A DNA stretch of 64,000 nucleotides from Earliella scabrosa (GCA_022605405.1 JABYQQ010000009.1:1426001-1490000); one strand, 5' to 3'. Positions 12,085 to 23,996 are shown, counted from the first letter of the stretch. Numbers and translations are program-made. The notes: generated by a model not told the origin, from the letters alone.

Positions 12085-13635
12085 ATGTCTCAGCGGTCGT
12101 CCCACAAGCGCACCCCCACCTCCATGGACACGTACTCCAAGGAGACCAACAGTCACTTGGAGGAAATCGACTCGTCCGGTGGATGCCCCGACGAGGAGCT
12201 CGCGCTCCACTACACAAAATACCCGAACCGATGGTCCAGAATACGGTACGCCGTCTGTCGTTCCGTCCACCCGTCTCTCGGTCTCACGTTATTATTGTCG
12301 TTCCCAGCGAGGTCATCAAGGAGCCCGCCGCCGAATTTTTTGGCGTCATGATTCTCATCATCTTCGGGGCCGGTGTAGACTGCCAGACCGTGCTCTCCAC
12401 AAATACCGCCGTCGCTGCGTCACCGATGGGCGTGAGTATGCTCCTACTCCGCGGCGAGCGGGACCCCACCTCCTTTGCCTTACTCATCACTGACGCCCGA
12501 CTTTGATGCTACGCAGAACTACCTGTCCCTCAACTTTGGATGGGCAGTAGGCACCGCCCTGGGCGTGTGGGTCTCCTCAGGCATCTCTGGAGGCCACATT
12601 AACCCTGCGGTGACAATCGCGTTCGCGGCGTTCCGGGATTTCCCCTGGCGCAAGGTCCCAACATACATCTTCGCCCAGGTTATGGGTGGTCTGTGCGGCG
12701 CCGGGATCATCTACGCCAACTACATTCACGCCATCGACCTCGTCGAGGGTGGCAGGCATATTCGCACGGTTCCCGGAACGGCCGGCTTATTCTCGACGTA
12801 TGCGGTATGTTCTTGCGTGGTTGTGAGCGACAACCGCTGGCTTATGTTTGTTTTTTGCCTCTAGCTCCCGTACATGACTTCAGTGTCATGTTTCTTCGAT
12901 GAGGTTTGTGCCTCCCCGTGTAGTCCGTCTGCGCACCAATCAGTATCTCATGGTTTCCTCCACAGTTCCTCGGCACGGCTGTGCTCCTCATCGTTGTCTG
13001 TGCAGTCAACGACGCGAGGAACGGCCCCCCGCCCCCGGGCCTCGTCCCGCTCGTTCTCTTCATCATGATCCTCGGTATTGGTGCTTCGCTCGGAATGCAG
13101 ACTGGTACGAACTCTATGCGGCTGCTAGGCGATCATCGCTAACGCTCAACCCGAACTACAGGCTACGCCATTAACCCTGCGCGTGACCTCGGTCCCAGGT
13201 TGTTGACCGCCATGGTCGGCTATGGGTCGGATGGTAAGCTGTGCTCCGAAGTCTGCTCACTCCAAGGAACGAAGTGCTCACCTGGCTTTGATCGCCGTAG
13301 TGTTTACGTTCAGAAGCCACTACTGGCTCTGGTGCCCAGTCATCGCGCCGATCATTGGTGCCCTTGGTACGTCGTATATCCCATCGCTCGGCGTGGGACC
13401 TCCATCTGACCGTGTCCGATGTCTCTCAGTCGGCGTCTTCCTCTATGACGCGTGCATCTTCACTGGTGCCGAGAGCATCTTGAACAAGCCGTGCGTATCC
13501 TCCCCTCGACGTCCGTGTCTGAGAGCAAGCGACTGACGGAACGTATCTTGCAGTGACGCCAAAGCCTGCGCCCACCACGAGCGCGCAATGAACGCAGAAC
13601 GGCAGCGTCCCATCGCGGGCGTAGAAAACGTCTAA
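12085..13635 (+). CDS. Aquaglyceroporin (MIP family channel)
   Basis: Nine exons (12085-12245, 12308-12431, 12517-12804, 12865-12903, 12966-13104, 13162-13233, 13301-13366, 13430-13490, 13554-13635) give 343 residues. The protein has six predicted membrane helices and two NPA half-helices: GGHINPAVT (Asn124) and [13 protein letters not shown] (Asn255). The Asp after NPAR and the DLGPR sequence mark the glycerol-facilitator branch rather than strict water channels. The N-terminal 50 residues are hydrophilic and Ser/Thr-rich, as in fungal Fps1-like channels, but the tails are short. It should pass glycerol, water and small solutes across the plasma membrane and help with osmotic balance. All splice sites are canonical. 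Exon 4 is only 39 nt. The start is the only ATG in frame before [12 protein letters not shown]. Confidence 0.96.
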
Positions 13636-14413
13636 GGACGGCCCAGAACGACGACCAGCTCACGATATCACGACGTGTCACGCTATCTATCCTCCGACGC
13701 CGCACCCGGCACCTCGGTCCTCCACCTTCAGGCAAGGGACTTCTTGTCCATAGATAGTTGTCGCAGCATCCGCCCCTGCTGCCGGTCCATAGTTCCTATC
13801 CCCCTCGACACCCTCCATCCGCCATAATTCCCCCGACTGATCGCTTCTCACCTGAGTCCGCCCTCTCCTCCAGCGCATCTCTCGTCCACTCGCTATGCAC
13901 GCCCACACGCGTACCCCTTCCCCCGTTCATGGCTCGTCGCCATGAATCCCCACAATACCCCACAGCAAGACTGGCGGTTCCACTTCCACGAACAGTCCTG
14001 CTCTCGATCTCGAACCCCTTCAAAGGTCGTCCGGGTTCCTCCGCTTACATACCATCTCGTCTCACCCCTTCCCACCCATCCAACACTCGCAGTCGAGCGC
14101 TGCACCCCTCTACCCCCTGCACTCGCACGTACACTGCGCGCAACAGCATCGATTACAGTAATACTTCTTGCTTACTGGCTCCTGGGTCCCTCCTGTAGCT
14201 TGGTTTCTTAGTTTCGGGCATCCGCGTGTCTGTTGTACGATCCGCACTTGTAAAATAGCAATTCTCGGGTTTCATGCCACTATCTACCTTGGTAGCATCT
14301 GATTAGTCCTTCCATCGGGACTGCAGGGGCACATATGAGGTACGTCTAGGGCAATGTTTTCACGTAGCCCGCCAATGGTAAGTTGCGAAAAAAGAGAGAC
14401 CCAACCCACGGAA
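13636..14413. other. Intergenic between aquaporin and tRNA-Gly
   Basis: This holds the likely 3' UTR of the aquaporin gene (pyrimidine-rich, C-rich) and the tRNA-Gly terminator. I see no gene. Confidence 0.6.
14386..14391 (-). terminator. Pol III T6 terminator of tRNA-Gly
   Basis: Six T residues on the minus strand, about 23 nt downstream of the tRNA 3' end, form a standard RNA polymerase III stop signal. Confidence 0.75.
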
Positions 14414-14484
14414 TGCATTAAGGGGGAATCGAACCCCCGGCGGGTCGATGGCAACGACCCAGGTTACCACTACCCCATTAATGC
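14414..14484 (-). tRNA. tRNA-Gly (GCC)
   Basis: This 71-nt intronless tRNA folds with acceptor stem GCATTAA/TTAATGC, an anticodon stem GGTCG/CGACC around loop TTGCCAT (anticodon GCC) and a T arm GGGGG-TTCGATT-CCCCC. It is identical to the plus-strand copy at 24102-24172. Confidence 0.96.
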
Positions 14485-14851
14485 TGCATGGTTTGGCGCC
14501 TAGAGCGCGCTGACGAACGTCAAGTTGGAAGCCTACCTCGCCAAGGCCCAACTCTTACTTAAGTACCAAGTACTTACCAAGCAACCAAGCAAGTCCTCAC
14601 CCTCGTCTCATCCTGTGGTCTGGGCCACATATACACTCGTAGACTGTCGGCGACGTCTTGACCTGTCCATGAAGATACATAGGAGACCGCTCAGCAAGCA
14701 CACATAGTTACCTCCTCGGTCGAGTAGGTCTTGTCCCAACAGTACAATGTGTGCCCGCGGAATACGGCGCCGCGGACTGAGAAAGATGCGAGGCGTTCAG
14801 TGCCATAAGTGCAGGCTTGCAATACAAATACAGTACATCAGCAACTTGAGG
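14485..14851. other. Intergenic, no gene seen
   Basis: These 367 bp hold the upstream flank of tRNA-Gly and the 3' UTR of the minus-strand coiled-coil gene. The sequence CTTACTTAAGTACCAAGTACTTACCAAG (split as two overlapping arms, 14553-14580) contains a short palindromic AGTACTT motif; I see nothing else. Confidence 0.5.
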
Positions 14852-16412
14852 TTATCGTGTCTTCGGAGCCTTAACGGGTCCAGCCCGTCCGGAAGGAATA
14901 CTATAGTCTGCGTCCATCTTTCGCTTTCGCGCAGCCTTCGCTGTAGTGGCTCGCGGCTGTTTAGTTCCTGCAGCGCGTGGAGGCTTCTTCGTCTGTGCGT
15001 CCAAGTCCCACTGTCAGCACACCAGGCAGGGCTATAGCATATGCCCAAGCTAACCTTCGGCCCGAGGAGTAGCTCGTCGTCCTCTGCCTCCTCCTCCGCA
15101 TCCTCTGCATCGTGGTTCTCATATGGGCTCTCCTCATCGTCAAACCCATCCGCAGCGCGTCTGTGTCTCGTGCCCGAGGTCGACGCCCGTCGCCGACGAC
15201 CACCTGGGGCAGTTGGGGGTTCGTCCGGTTCATACACGGAGCCCGAGGCGGAGGAATCTAGCTCGTCCAGACCGCCGCCGTCCGTGTCCTCTTCTTCCTT
15301 CACATCCACGACAGCAGTGACACGGCGGATGAGCTGTTGGCGGGGTTGTGACTGGGCCTGCGACCCGTTTGCACGCGTGCGTGGCGTGCCGCGGCTTCCA
15401 CTGGCTTGGGGACCGTCTGCTGCCAGGGCAGCGTTGTCCCTCTCCTTGCGCCGTGCGGTGGACAGTCGGACAGGAGAGCCGTTCCGTGACCGGGATTCTT
15501 GGTCGCGATCCGTACGTGCGCTTCGTGAGCCTTGCGGGCCACGAGACTTGCGGGTTGTGGTGAGGGGTACGTCTTCTCCATCGGCGGCAGCGGCGCGTCC
15601 GCCTCCACGCGGAGTACCCGCTCGATGTGAATGTGATGTAGATGCGCGTTTCGTCGAGGATGATGAGGGGTCTTCGATGTTTGAGTATGCCATTCGCGGC
15701 GTGAATGGTGCGGTGTATGCGTGTGCGGCAGCATTCCACTACGAGCGGGAATTAAGGGTATGATAGGTCAAGACGAGAGCGAGACGTACAGCAAGCTGTC
15801 CCGCGACGAGCTCTTCGATGCGGGCAGATAGCCTACTCCGCTCGTGCTCTGCTCGCCTGTATTGCTCCTTCCAGCCGTCGACTTCTTGCCGTGAAGATTC
15901 CTCCAGGCGCGTCAGCTGTGTCTTCCACTGCTGCACTTCAGCGCGCAATTGGGCGATAGTCTCAGCTTGGTGCTTAATCTATCGCGCACTGTGTGAGCTA
16001 CACGTTCAACGAGAACGGGGCATGACCTCACAGTCAAGTCCGACTTCTCCAGCTGTACAAGCCATTGCATACCTTCAGCACAACATAGACAATGTAGACT
16101 AACCAGGACTCACCGCTGCTTTCCACCCCTCCTGACGTACTTCGAGGTCCTTCGCATCGAGTTGCGCATCGTGCAGCGCTTTCAGGGCATCGTCGCGTTC
16201 CTCTCGTAGCCGAGCTATCTCATCATGACTTCGTTCCTGCACACCCTGAACGGCACCGAGCTAGACCAGGAACCAGACTTCTCAGCCACCCTGCGAGAGA
16301 AGACAAAGAGGTGCCGACGTACTGCCACGTTGGCGGCTTTCGTCAGATTGGTGATTGCATCTGAGACGGAGATTGAGGACGAGGGAGGCATTGCTCTCGT
16401 AATGCCTGGCAT
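14852..16412 (-). CDS. Hypothetical nuclear-type coiled-coil protein
   Basis: Six exons (16412-16323, 16260-16114, 16052-16032, 15978-15790, 15738-15055, 15010-14852) join to 429 residues. Every exon length is a multiple of three (90, 147, 21, 189, 684, 159), so any exon could be skipped without a frameshift. Residues about 30-145 are a charged coiled coil (HDEIARLREERDDALKAL, VQQWKTQLTRLEESSRQEV). The rest is Ser/Arg-rich and disordered, with an acidic block (EDAEEEAEDDELLLGPK) and a basic C-terminus (KAARKRKMD) that could be a nuclear localisation signal. The chosen ATG gives MPGITRAMP; the N-terminus is the least certain part. I recognise no family. It shares a 332-bp divergent promoter with the OGFr gene. 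Confidence 0.72.
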
Positions 16413-16744
16413 AGGGATGGAAGGGGTCGAACGAAGACTAGTAGCCGTGACAGACGCCGCGGTCAACGTCGACGCGTTTGGGCGCGGTTGTGGCTGCTGG
16501 TTAGGCGCGGTTTACCACGACTTACCCACATTTGAACTCCGATTACCAGAGTATGGGCCCCGATTAGGAAGTTTCGAGCTCCGCGGTACCCCGCGTATCC
16601 CTAATTAGACGCGCAATCGAGGGACGCGTCTTCCTCGACTGGCGCCGTATGCTACGCGTTTTCCGGCGACAACTTGGTTCCAACGCTGCCCGTAATCCTC
16701 GAATCGATTGCCCATCTCTGTCCGTGCGCACGCTTTCATTTGCC
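16413..16744. promoter_or_regulatory. Divergent promoter, coiled-coil gene and OGFr gene
   Basis: These 332 bp lie between two divergent starts. An in-frame upstream ATG at 16649 could extend the OGFr protein by 32 residues. No TATA box is visible. Confidence 0.45.
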
Positions 16745-17627
16745 ATGTCGCTTCCTGGGGATGTGCGCGACTTCTTGGAGGGATATCCGCGCGTACCCGA
16801 TGAACCTTCACTCAAGGCAAACCTGGAGTTCTTCTCAAACACGAGACGATGCAAGCCGGACAACCTCCTCATCGATCAGCTACATGTACAGTAAGTCTAG
16901 GTCCTCTGGCTGTTCAAATCTGCTGCGACGTGGATCCGTGTAGGTGGAAAGCCGACTACTCGAAGCTGGAGTACAAGCACGGATATATACAATGGCTGTG
17001 AGTTCGGTAGTTAGTACGTGTTACGACATGGTCTAAGATCCCATATGCGCAGCTTCCCGCTACAGGAATACGGGATGAACTTCGAGGCTCAACCCTTGCA
17101 GAAACACGAGATTGCAGCGATGCGGGGCGACTCTAACGTGCTCGAGCGTCTCGAGCGTTCATACGAGCTGATGCTCGACTTCTATGGGATGGTCTTAGTA
17201 TCGAAAGACACGGGAGAGTTGCGCCGCGCGGATAACTGGGAGGATAGGTATCGGAACCTCGTTCGTAAGTCACAACTCTTTTGATGCAGGAGATCAGGCT
17301 AACCTCAAGGTCGCAGGCGCACCGCACAATTACCTCCGCATATCCCGCATCCTAAAGTGTCTGTCTGAGTTTGGCTTGGAACGCTACAATGCCGGATTCC
17401 TGTTGTTTGTCTTGATGGAGCAGAGCGCGAACAAGCGGCTCAACACACAGACGATCAGGAACAGCATGGATAGGTGGTGGGCGAACTGCTTGCGGAACGA
17501 GAAGGAGAGGCTCTGGATCAACGATCAGGTACAGAAGGTCCGCACCGATCCGGATTTCGTCTTCACGGAACAAGCATACCAGGATGCTCTACGTAGAAGG
17601 CAGGAGACGGGCGTGTTAGAGGAGTGA
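16745..17627 (+). CDS. OGFr-domain protein
   Basis: Four exons (16745-16890, 16944-16997, 17053-17264, 17317-17627) encode 240 residues. The conserved region of the opioid growth factor receptor family is clear: ANLEFFSNTRRCKPDNLLID, then WKADYSKLEYKHGYIQWLFP across introns 1-2, and EAQPLQKHEIAAM. Animal members carry a further C-terminal repeat region that is absent here, and fungal copies are normally this short form. No enzymatic role is established for the domain, and fungi have no opioid signalling, so the animal name does not predict function. The ATG at 16745 was chosen because it directly precedes the conserved part; 16649 is an alternative. The gene converges on the GSKIP-domain gene, with 183 bp between the stops. 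Confidence 0.9.
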
Positions 17628-17810
17628 CTGCCATGGTCAAGGTGATGTGAGCAGCTGCATATTTGTACACTAGACATACTGTTACATGGTGGGCAGAAGA
17701 CGTTACACGGCAGTTTTGATAGGCCGAGCCAGTGCGACCAACTGGACAGGTCGGGTCAGTGCGATAGAGCCCCTCATTGACAAGCACGAGATTCGAGAAC
17801 GAACTTGTTT

Positions 17811-18210
17811 TCACGGAGTGTCCGCGAGAGCACTGAGCTTGGCCACGATCGCGCTCCTCCTCGCTGCCTCATATTGAGGGCTGACTGATTGGAGCAGCTG
17901 CTCGACAGTTTCGAATACAACCTCAGCGTCAAGATCAGGGTCCATTGGAGCTTCGGTAGGACTGTGAAGCTGCGCGGACATTAGGAACGAGGGTTTGTTG
18001 GTGTACCAGAGCATGCACCTGGAATCCCCTGCCCGTGAGTGAGACAAGGACAGCTTCTCCCTCCAGCAGAGCGACACGAGCGGTCGCTTTCATCGGCGAG
18101 GTGGAGACAATCTGGTAGCTGGAGATGCCAAAGGATTGTTCCTTGAGTGCGCGCACAAGCTCTTCCTCCACGAACGCATGCGGCTCAGCTTGTTCCGGAG
18201 TAGATGTCAT
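17811..18210 (-). CDS. GSKIP-domain (DUF727) small protein
   Basis: Two exons, 18210-18019 and 17969-17811, encode 116 residues. The protein begins MTSTPEQAEPHAFVEEELV, continues with a beta-rich part ending VLVSLTGRGFQ, and finishes with FETVEQLLQSVSPQYEAARR and a KLSAL helix. This matches the GSKIP/DUF727 fold (LL..SP.Y....KL..L). In animals GSKIP binds GSK3-beta and PKA; the fungal role is not defined. The 49-nt intron has a weak donor (GTGCAT) but a good branch site (CTAAT) and acceptor, and it is required to join the two frames. The gene is divergent from VPS45 across 316 bp. Confidence 0.82.
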
Positions 18211-18526
18211 TGAGAATGGGTAGGACAACGTCGAGAAGTAGACAGCGTGAGCAGGAGAACAGCACCAAGTGGTCGAGAGCAAAGGAGAAAGACGTCATGG
18301 CTCGTGGTACATAGACCTCTGCAACCGTACGCAGCCGCGCTCGCGCCGGAACGCGTCGCGTCCGTTCACTTGGCCCTCGTGCCTCTGCGCCAACAGCCAC
18401 CATCCCCTCCGCCTCACTCCCCGCGAACAGAGTTGAACTGCTTCCTTCAGCCCTTGAGCCGACCGTAGCACCCAGGAGCCCGCAGAGAACACGTAGAACA
18501 CCACCGCTACTTGGCGTTCAGCCGCC
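18211..18526. promoter_or_regulatory. Divergent promoter, GSKIP-domain gene and VPS45
   Basis: These 316 bp sit between divergent starts and must hold both promoters. I see no defined element. Confidence 0.45.
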
Positions 18527-21066
18527 ATGGATGTCGTGAAGGCGGTGGAGACCTACATAACGAAGATGGTCTCAACACCATCTTCGATGAAGGTTCTCCT
18601 ACTAGACAACCATACGGTATGTCGTGAATGGCTGTAGCTGTCCGTCTGCGCATACAAGAATATCTGCATAGACACCCATCGTCTCCCTGTCCGCCACACA
18701 ATCCACGCTCTTGTCGCACCAAGTCTACCTCACGGACAAGATTGACAACAAGAAGCGCGACCGTATGCCGCACATGAAGTGCGTTTGCTTCCTCCAGCCT
18801 AGCGAGGATAGTTTCGACGCTCTCGCTGCGGAGCTGCGCGAACCGAAATATGGGGAATACTACCTCTGTCAGTGAGCGACCCGTCACCCCTTCTCTTGTT
18901 CTGTTCCTGTTGACACTTCGTGTTCAGACTTCAGCAACATCTTGAGCAAGCGTGCTATTGAACGGCTCGCGGATGTCGATGAATATGAGGTTGTCCGAGA
19001 AGTCCAGGTCAGTATCCATACTACAGAATGCTTCGCCTTCATCTCTCTCCGCGAATCGCTCTCTATCACCTAGCTCTAGGTGTGTCTGTAATTCAGAGCA
19101 AACATCTCTCATCTTTCCTTTGTCGTGGAATCGTCCCTTATGCGTACCCTCAAGGAATACTTCGCAGACTACGCGCCGATCATTCCATCCCTCTTCTCGC
19201 TAAATCACAAACCAACGGCGTCGCGTCCACTATACGGGAACAGCGCGAACTCGTGGGACCCACAGGCCCTTGAACGCGCGGTCCAGGGGATTACGGCGGT
19301 GCTACTCAGCCTCAAGAAGAAACCAGTGATCAGGTACGAGAAGTCTAGTCCAATGGCTAAGAAACTTGGAGCGGAAATCCAGGTAAGTGTTATGTCATCT
19401 CGCCATGAGGCTACGAGAGGCTGACTGACGTGATCGCAGCACCGGATACAGTCTGAATCGCAACTCTTCGACTTCCGTCTGACGCAGGTTCCCCCATTAC
19501 TTCTGATTTTGGATAGGCGGAACGACCCTGTGACGCCGTTGCTGTCGCAGTGGACGTACCAGGCGATGGTCCACGAGCTTATGGGCATTCAGAACGGCCG
19601 TGTGGATCTGAGCCTTGTACCAGACATCCGACCAGAACTGAAGGTTCGCTCCTGAGAGTCCGCATTTCTAGGCCACGTCAATGCATGACTGAACTTTTCG
19701 AACAGGAAGTCACGCTGACGACCACCACTGACCCGTTCTTTCAAGCTCACCACCTCGCCACCTTTGGAGACCTCGGTACTGCGCTCAAATCGTATGTGCA
19801 GTCGTATCAGTCGCATTCGCTCGCGAACAACCCGTCGTCGATTCAGTCCATTTCGGATATGAAGCGGTTCGTCGAGGAATACCCCGAGTTCCGGAAGCTC
19901 GGTGGTAACGTCAGCAAGCATGTCGCGATCGTCGGCGAGCTCAGTCGCCTCGTCGACCGTGATAAGCTTTTGGATCTTGGCGAGGTTGAGCAGGGTCTTG
20001 CGACCGGATCTGGCGCGGATCTGAAGGTAAGCAATACAAGAAGCATTCGTGCCCTTCGACGCTGAAGACTGGAAACAGAGTGTACAAGCACTGGTGACAA
20101 ATCCTGCTATTCAGCCATGGAACAAGCTACGATTGGTGATGTTGTATGCTCTGCGATACCAGAAGTCGCAGGCGCAAAATGTCGCTTCCCTCATCAATCT
20201 CATGCTTGAGAATGGTGTATCGCGAGAAGATGCACGAGTGAGTGTTTGCTTTGACGATGATTTCCTACACATAGCTCACGCGCCCTGCCAGCTGGTGTAC
20301 GTTCTGCTGAACATCGCCGGCTCAGATCAACGGCAGGAAGATCTCTTCTCTGCTGAGGCTTTGCTTGCGAAGGGGCGATCAGCTCTGAAAGGGCTGAAGG
20401 GCGTCGAGAACGTGTACATGCAGCATACGCCGCATCTGTCACAGACGCTGGAGAACCTCTTCAAGGGCCGCCTCCGAGACACCACTCACCCATTCTTGGA
20501 CGGTGCGGGGCCAAACGCAGGACTGCAACGGTATTACCCCGCCTCACATTGCCCCGCTCCGAGGTTCCTAATATACATTTGAACAGCCCCGGGGACGTCA
20601 TCATCTTCATGATCGGCGGAACAACGTACGCAGAAGCACGGGTGGTTGCCTTGCTGAACCAGGAATCGACCTCTGGCGGACCGTCTGCGGCAGCGGGGAC
20701 GCGTCTATTGCTCGGAGGGACATGTGTGCACAACTCCTCGAGGTAAATCAACACACTCCATTCACTCGTGATTGATCGAGGAGCATGAGCTGATATCGCC
20801 CGTGAAGCTTCTTGGACATGGTCCGCACCGCGGCAGCGAATTTCCCCGCCTCCGTCTACGAGCCGCCGCCTGGCTCGTCGAGCAATATGCCATCGTTGAA
20901 CCTCAACCTCGGTGGTGTGAACGTGAGCCTCGGTGGCCCTGCACCTGGCGTGTACCGGACGAGCGGCGAGGGTGTCAGTCTGCAGACGGAGGGCATCAAG
21001 GATGGGGTCAGGACCCTGCTGGGGAAGGTGAAGCAGGGCGTGGACCGCATTGCGTCGCAGCCATGA
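18527..21066 (+). CDS. VPS45: Vps45, Sec1/Munc18-family protein
   Basis: Ten exons (18527-18616, 18672-18867, 18928-19007, 19155-19382, 19440-19643, 19706-20026, 20079-20237, 20292-20530, 20587-20742, 20808-21066) give 643 residues. Vps45-type landmarks run the whole length: [89 protein letters not shown] and [20 protein letters not shown]. Vps45 binds the endosomal/TGN syntaxin Tlg2 and controls SNARE assembly in traffic to the vacuole. The C-terminal 75 residues are Gly/Ser-rich and poorly conserved, longer than in yeast Vps45. Intron 3 is 147 nt with a CAAG acceptor. ERV46 follows on the same strand after 413 bp. Confidence 0.96.
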
Positions 21067-21479
21067 CGGTGGTGCGCTCGGGCTGTCCTCGGTTTCGCAC
21101 ACGTCTCCGGCGGGTTCGTGCGGGGCCAATGTATATAGAAGACTGGTAGAGTATGGTAGGATGTACGGCTAATGTCTGGGAGATGGTCGGAGAGTCGCTG
21201 CACGGGATGCTACCAGACGCCGCAACCACGGGCTCGATCATGTGGCGGTGACACGTCACCCGGCCAGCCGGGTCGCTCATATTGCTACGCGCTCGCGACT
21301 CGGGACGGACTGAGCTGCCCACCCGACGCCTTCACAACATCTCTCCTCACCACCACCATCACCACCGCCGCTGCCCGACCCAGCGACCCCGAGGACTGGC
21401 CATCCTCTCTCTCCTTCACCCCGGTTTCTCTTCTTTCTACTAGTTTATTGGTTTCGCGACTCGGGACAAGGCCGGCGAC
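21067..21479. promoter_or_regulatory. VPS45 3' end and ERV46 promoter
   Basis: This 413-bp interval holds the VPS45 3' UTR and the ERV46 promoter. A reverse CCAAT box (ATTGG, about 21447-21451) lies 30 bp before the ERV46 ATG, inside the likely 5' UTR. I see no gene. Confidence 0.45.
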
Positions 21480-23300
21480 ATGGCGAAAGGCTTTCTCAGT
21501 GCCCTCAAGGGCGTCGATGCGTTCGGCAAGGTCAGCACACATCTTCAGGCAGCACGGTGTACGCCCAGGCACATGTGCTGACTGTGAGCACAGACCATGG
21601 AGGATGTCAAGGTCAAGACTCGCACCGGGGCGCTCTGTATGTCTTCTGTCTCCGCCTCTCACAGTCTCTTTGCTTGAAAGACTAATCTATTCGTGGGTGG
21701 GTACGCTACACAGTGACTCTCATTGCGGCCGCGATCATCATTTCCTTCACCACGATCGAGTTCTTCGACTACCGGCGCGTCAATGTCGACACGTCCATCG
21801 TCGTCGACCGGAGTAGAGGAGAGAAGCTGACGGTGAACATGAATGTCACCTTCCCGCGGGTTCCATGCTACCGTGAGTCTTCTTGTCTCGGCTTCAGAAC
21901 TCTTCGAGGCATCAATCATGGGATGCGTGCCGCGAATGCGCGTGAATTGCGCTCTCGTCTTAAGTCTGTTTCGTTCACCCTTCTACGTTTGACTTGCTTC
22001 CCCCGGGAGGCGATGAATTAAACGTATTTGCATAACAACAGTGCTCAGCCTGGATGTCATGGACATCAGCGGCGAAACACAGTCGGATATTACCCACAAT
22101 ATTTTGAAGACTCGTCTCGACGAGGGCGGCCGCCCTGTCCCGGACTCCATCATCACGGAACTTCAGAACGACCTCGACAGGATCAATGAGCAGCGCCAGA
22201 ACGGGTACTGTGGCTCGTGCTATGGCGGTATTGAGCCGGAGAGTGGATGCTGTAACACTTGCGATGAGGTGCGGCAAGCGTATGTGAACAGGGGATGGAG
22301 TTTCAACCGGCCAGACGCGATCGAGCAGGTGAGTTCCACAGACCTCATCTACCTCTTGTCGTTATATATCATATCGTTCCATGTAGTGCGTCAAGGAGGG
22401 CTGGTCAGAAAAGCTCAAGGAGCAGGCGCACGAAGGCTGCAATATTGCTGGAAAGGTCCGCGTGAACAAGGTCGTCGGCAACATCCACCTCTCGCCAGGT
22501 CGCTCGTTCCGCACGAGCGCACACAACCTCTACGAGCTCGTCCCGTACCTGCGCACGGACGGCAACCGCCACGACTTCACGCACACGATTCACCACTTCG
22601 CGTTCGAGGGCGACGACGAGTACGATATCACCAAAGCGCGGCTCGGCAAGGAGCTGAAGCAGAAGCTTGGCATCGCTGCGAACCCACTTGATGGCTCCGA
22701 GGGTAGGGTACGTAGATCTCGTGTCCATGGCTAGGATCACAAGAGTGATCGCTGAGACCATGCGCCACGCAGACCATCAAGCAGCAGTACATGTTCCAGT
22801 ACTTCCTGAAGGTCGTCTCGACACAGTTCCAGACGCTCGACGGCAGGACGGTGAGTCCATATATGACACTGATATGTGTCCTGAGCTGACGGAAACCTCT
22901 ACGACCTAGGTCAACACGCATCAGTACAGTGCTACGCACTTTGAGCGTGATCTTGACAAGGGCTTCGACGAGAGTACTCCGGGTGGTATCCACGTTGGTC
23001 ACGGCACGACGGGCATCCCTGGCGCGTTCTTCAACTATGAGATTTCGCCCCTCCTCATCCGGCACAGTGAGACACGACAGTCATTTGCGCACTTCCTCAC
23101 CTCGTACGTTCACCTGTTGCACCGCGCACTATGCACCTCGCTGAGCTTGCACTCCCAGGACGTGCGCCATTGTCGGAGGAGTGCTCACGGTGGCATCGCT
23201 CATCGACAGCGCACTGTTCGCCACGCGTAAGGCTCTCAAGAAGAGTGGTGGTGGACACTCGTCGCCTGTCAACGGGTACACAAACGGAAAGCTCATGTAA
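21480..23300 (+). CDS. ERV46: Erv46/ERGIC3-type COPII vesicle cargo receptor
   Basis: Eight exons (21480-21530, 21594-21636, 21714-21872, 22042-22328, 22387-22707, 22773-22850, 22910-23103, 23159-23300) encode 424 residues. The N-terminus (FLSALKGVDAFGKTMEDVKV) and first membrane segment (LTLIAAAIIISFTTIEFFDY) are typical, followed by VMDISGETQSD, a Cys-rich lumenal segment (GYCGSCYGG, GCCNTC), GNIHLSPGRSF and a second membrane segment (TCAIVGGVLTVASLIDSALF) near the C-terminus. Erv46 pairs with Erv41, cycles between ER and Golgi, and retrieves escaped ER residents. The C-terminal tail ends in GKLM; I do not see a canonical KKxx signal at the very end, although KKSGGG lies upstream. Both tails face the cytosol. 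Confidence 0.96.
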
Positions 23301-23775
23301 ACTCGCTATGTACTGGATTGGGTCCCCACATCGCATTGTTTCCATCGCATCTTGTTTTGGAGTCATGTACATCTATACACTGCATGCTTTCAGACGTGGG
23401 CTGCGTCCACTCTCGTCGAGTGACCTGGGATCAGCATTCCCTTGGTGAACGAACCCATTGCTTTCATCCGTTCTCCCTCTCCTCTCTCGTACTCAGTGGC
23501 CACTGCAGGCCTTCCCTATTTCGTGTTGAGCAACGGACTCTCTAATATGCATGACCAACAACCCCCAAGCGCGCTACATGCTCGAAAACACAATGCAAGC
23601 CGCACCTAGGACAATTGTTCATCGTGTGGACAGTGTTCAGCAAGACATTATGAGTCCTGAAGCGATGGTCTCGCGAGTGGGACAATCAAAGACATGACAA
23701 TCCCATTTCATCCATTTGAGACACCGAGCTTCCAGTCAACTGACTGGTCCCAAAGGTGCCCCAAAAAGACAAACA
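23301..23775. other. Intergenic between ERV46 and U2 snRNA
   Basis: This holds the ERV46 3' UTR and the 3' flank of the U2 gene. A T5 run on the minus strand (about 23763-23767) lies just beyond the U2 3' end. I see no gene. Confidence 0.55.
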
Positions 23776-23965
23776 GGATCCCCCGACGACACAAGCCATT
23801 AGTGCAGTAGCAAGGTCATCGCGCCCCCGAGTTGCAAGCAGAGCTCGGGGGACAAGGGCGGCAAAAATTAGATAACCAATAATGGAGGCGGTGCCTCCAT
23901 AATAGTGGTTAAACTATTAAGAACAGATACTACACTTGATCTAAGCCAAAAGGCCAGAGTGGTAA
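23776..23965 (-). ncRNA. U2 spliceosomal snRNA
   Basis: The minus strand reads GGCCTTTTGGCTTAGATCAA followed by GTGTAGTATCTGTTCTT, the universally conserved U2 5' domain with the branch-point pairing sequence GTAGTA. Stem IIa/IIb follow, including a hairpin TGGAGGC-ACC-GCCTCCA. The Sm site (TAATTTTTGC) is at about 23861-23870. Downstream, TCCCCCGA near 23843-23850 can pair with TCGGGGGA at 23779-23786, closing the 3' stem; this sets the 3' end and gives about 190 nt, the usual U2 length. The 5' end is placed about ten nt before GGCC by analogy to other U2 genes and may be off by a few nt. This RNA pairs with intron branch sites during splicing. Confidence 0.95.
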
Positions 23966-23990
23966 GGAATCAGAACGTTCACTTGCAGGC

Positions 23991-23996
23991 TATATA
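23991..23996 (-). promoter_or_regulatory. TATA box of the U2 snRNA gene
   Basis: TATATA lies 26-31 nt upstream of the inferred U2 5' end, the normal position for a TATA-dependent snRNA promoter. The inference depends on the placed 5' end. Confidence 0.6.

Noticed and set aside
17970..18018. Frameshift in the GSKIP-domain gene
   Set aside because: A 49-nt intron with branch site CTAAT and a CAG acceptor restores the frame and gives the expected domain.
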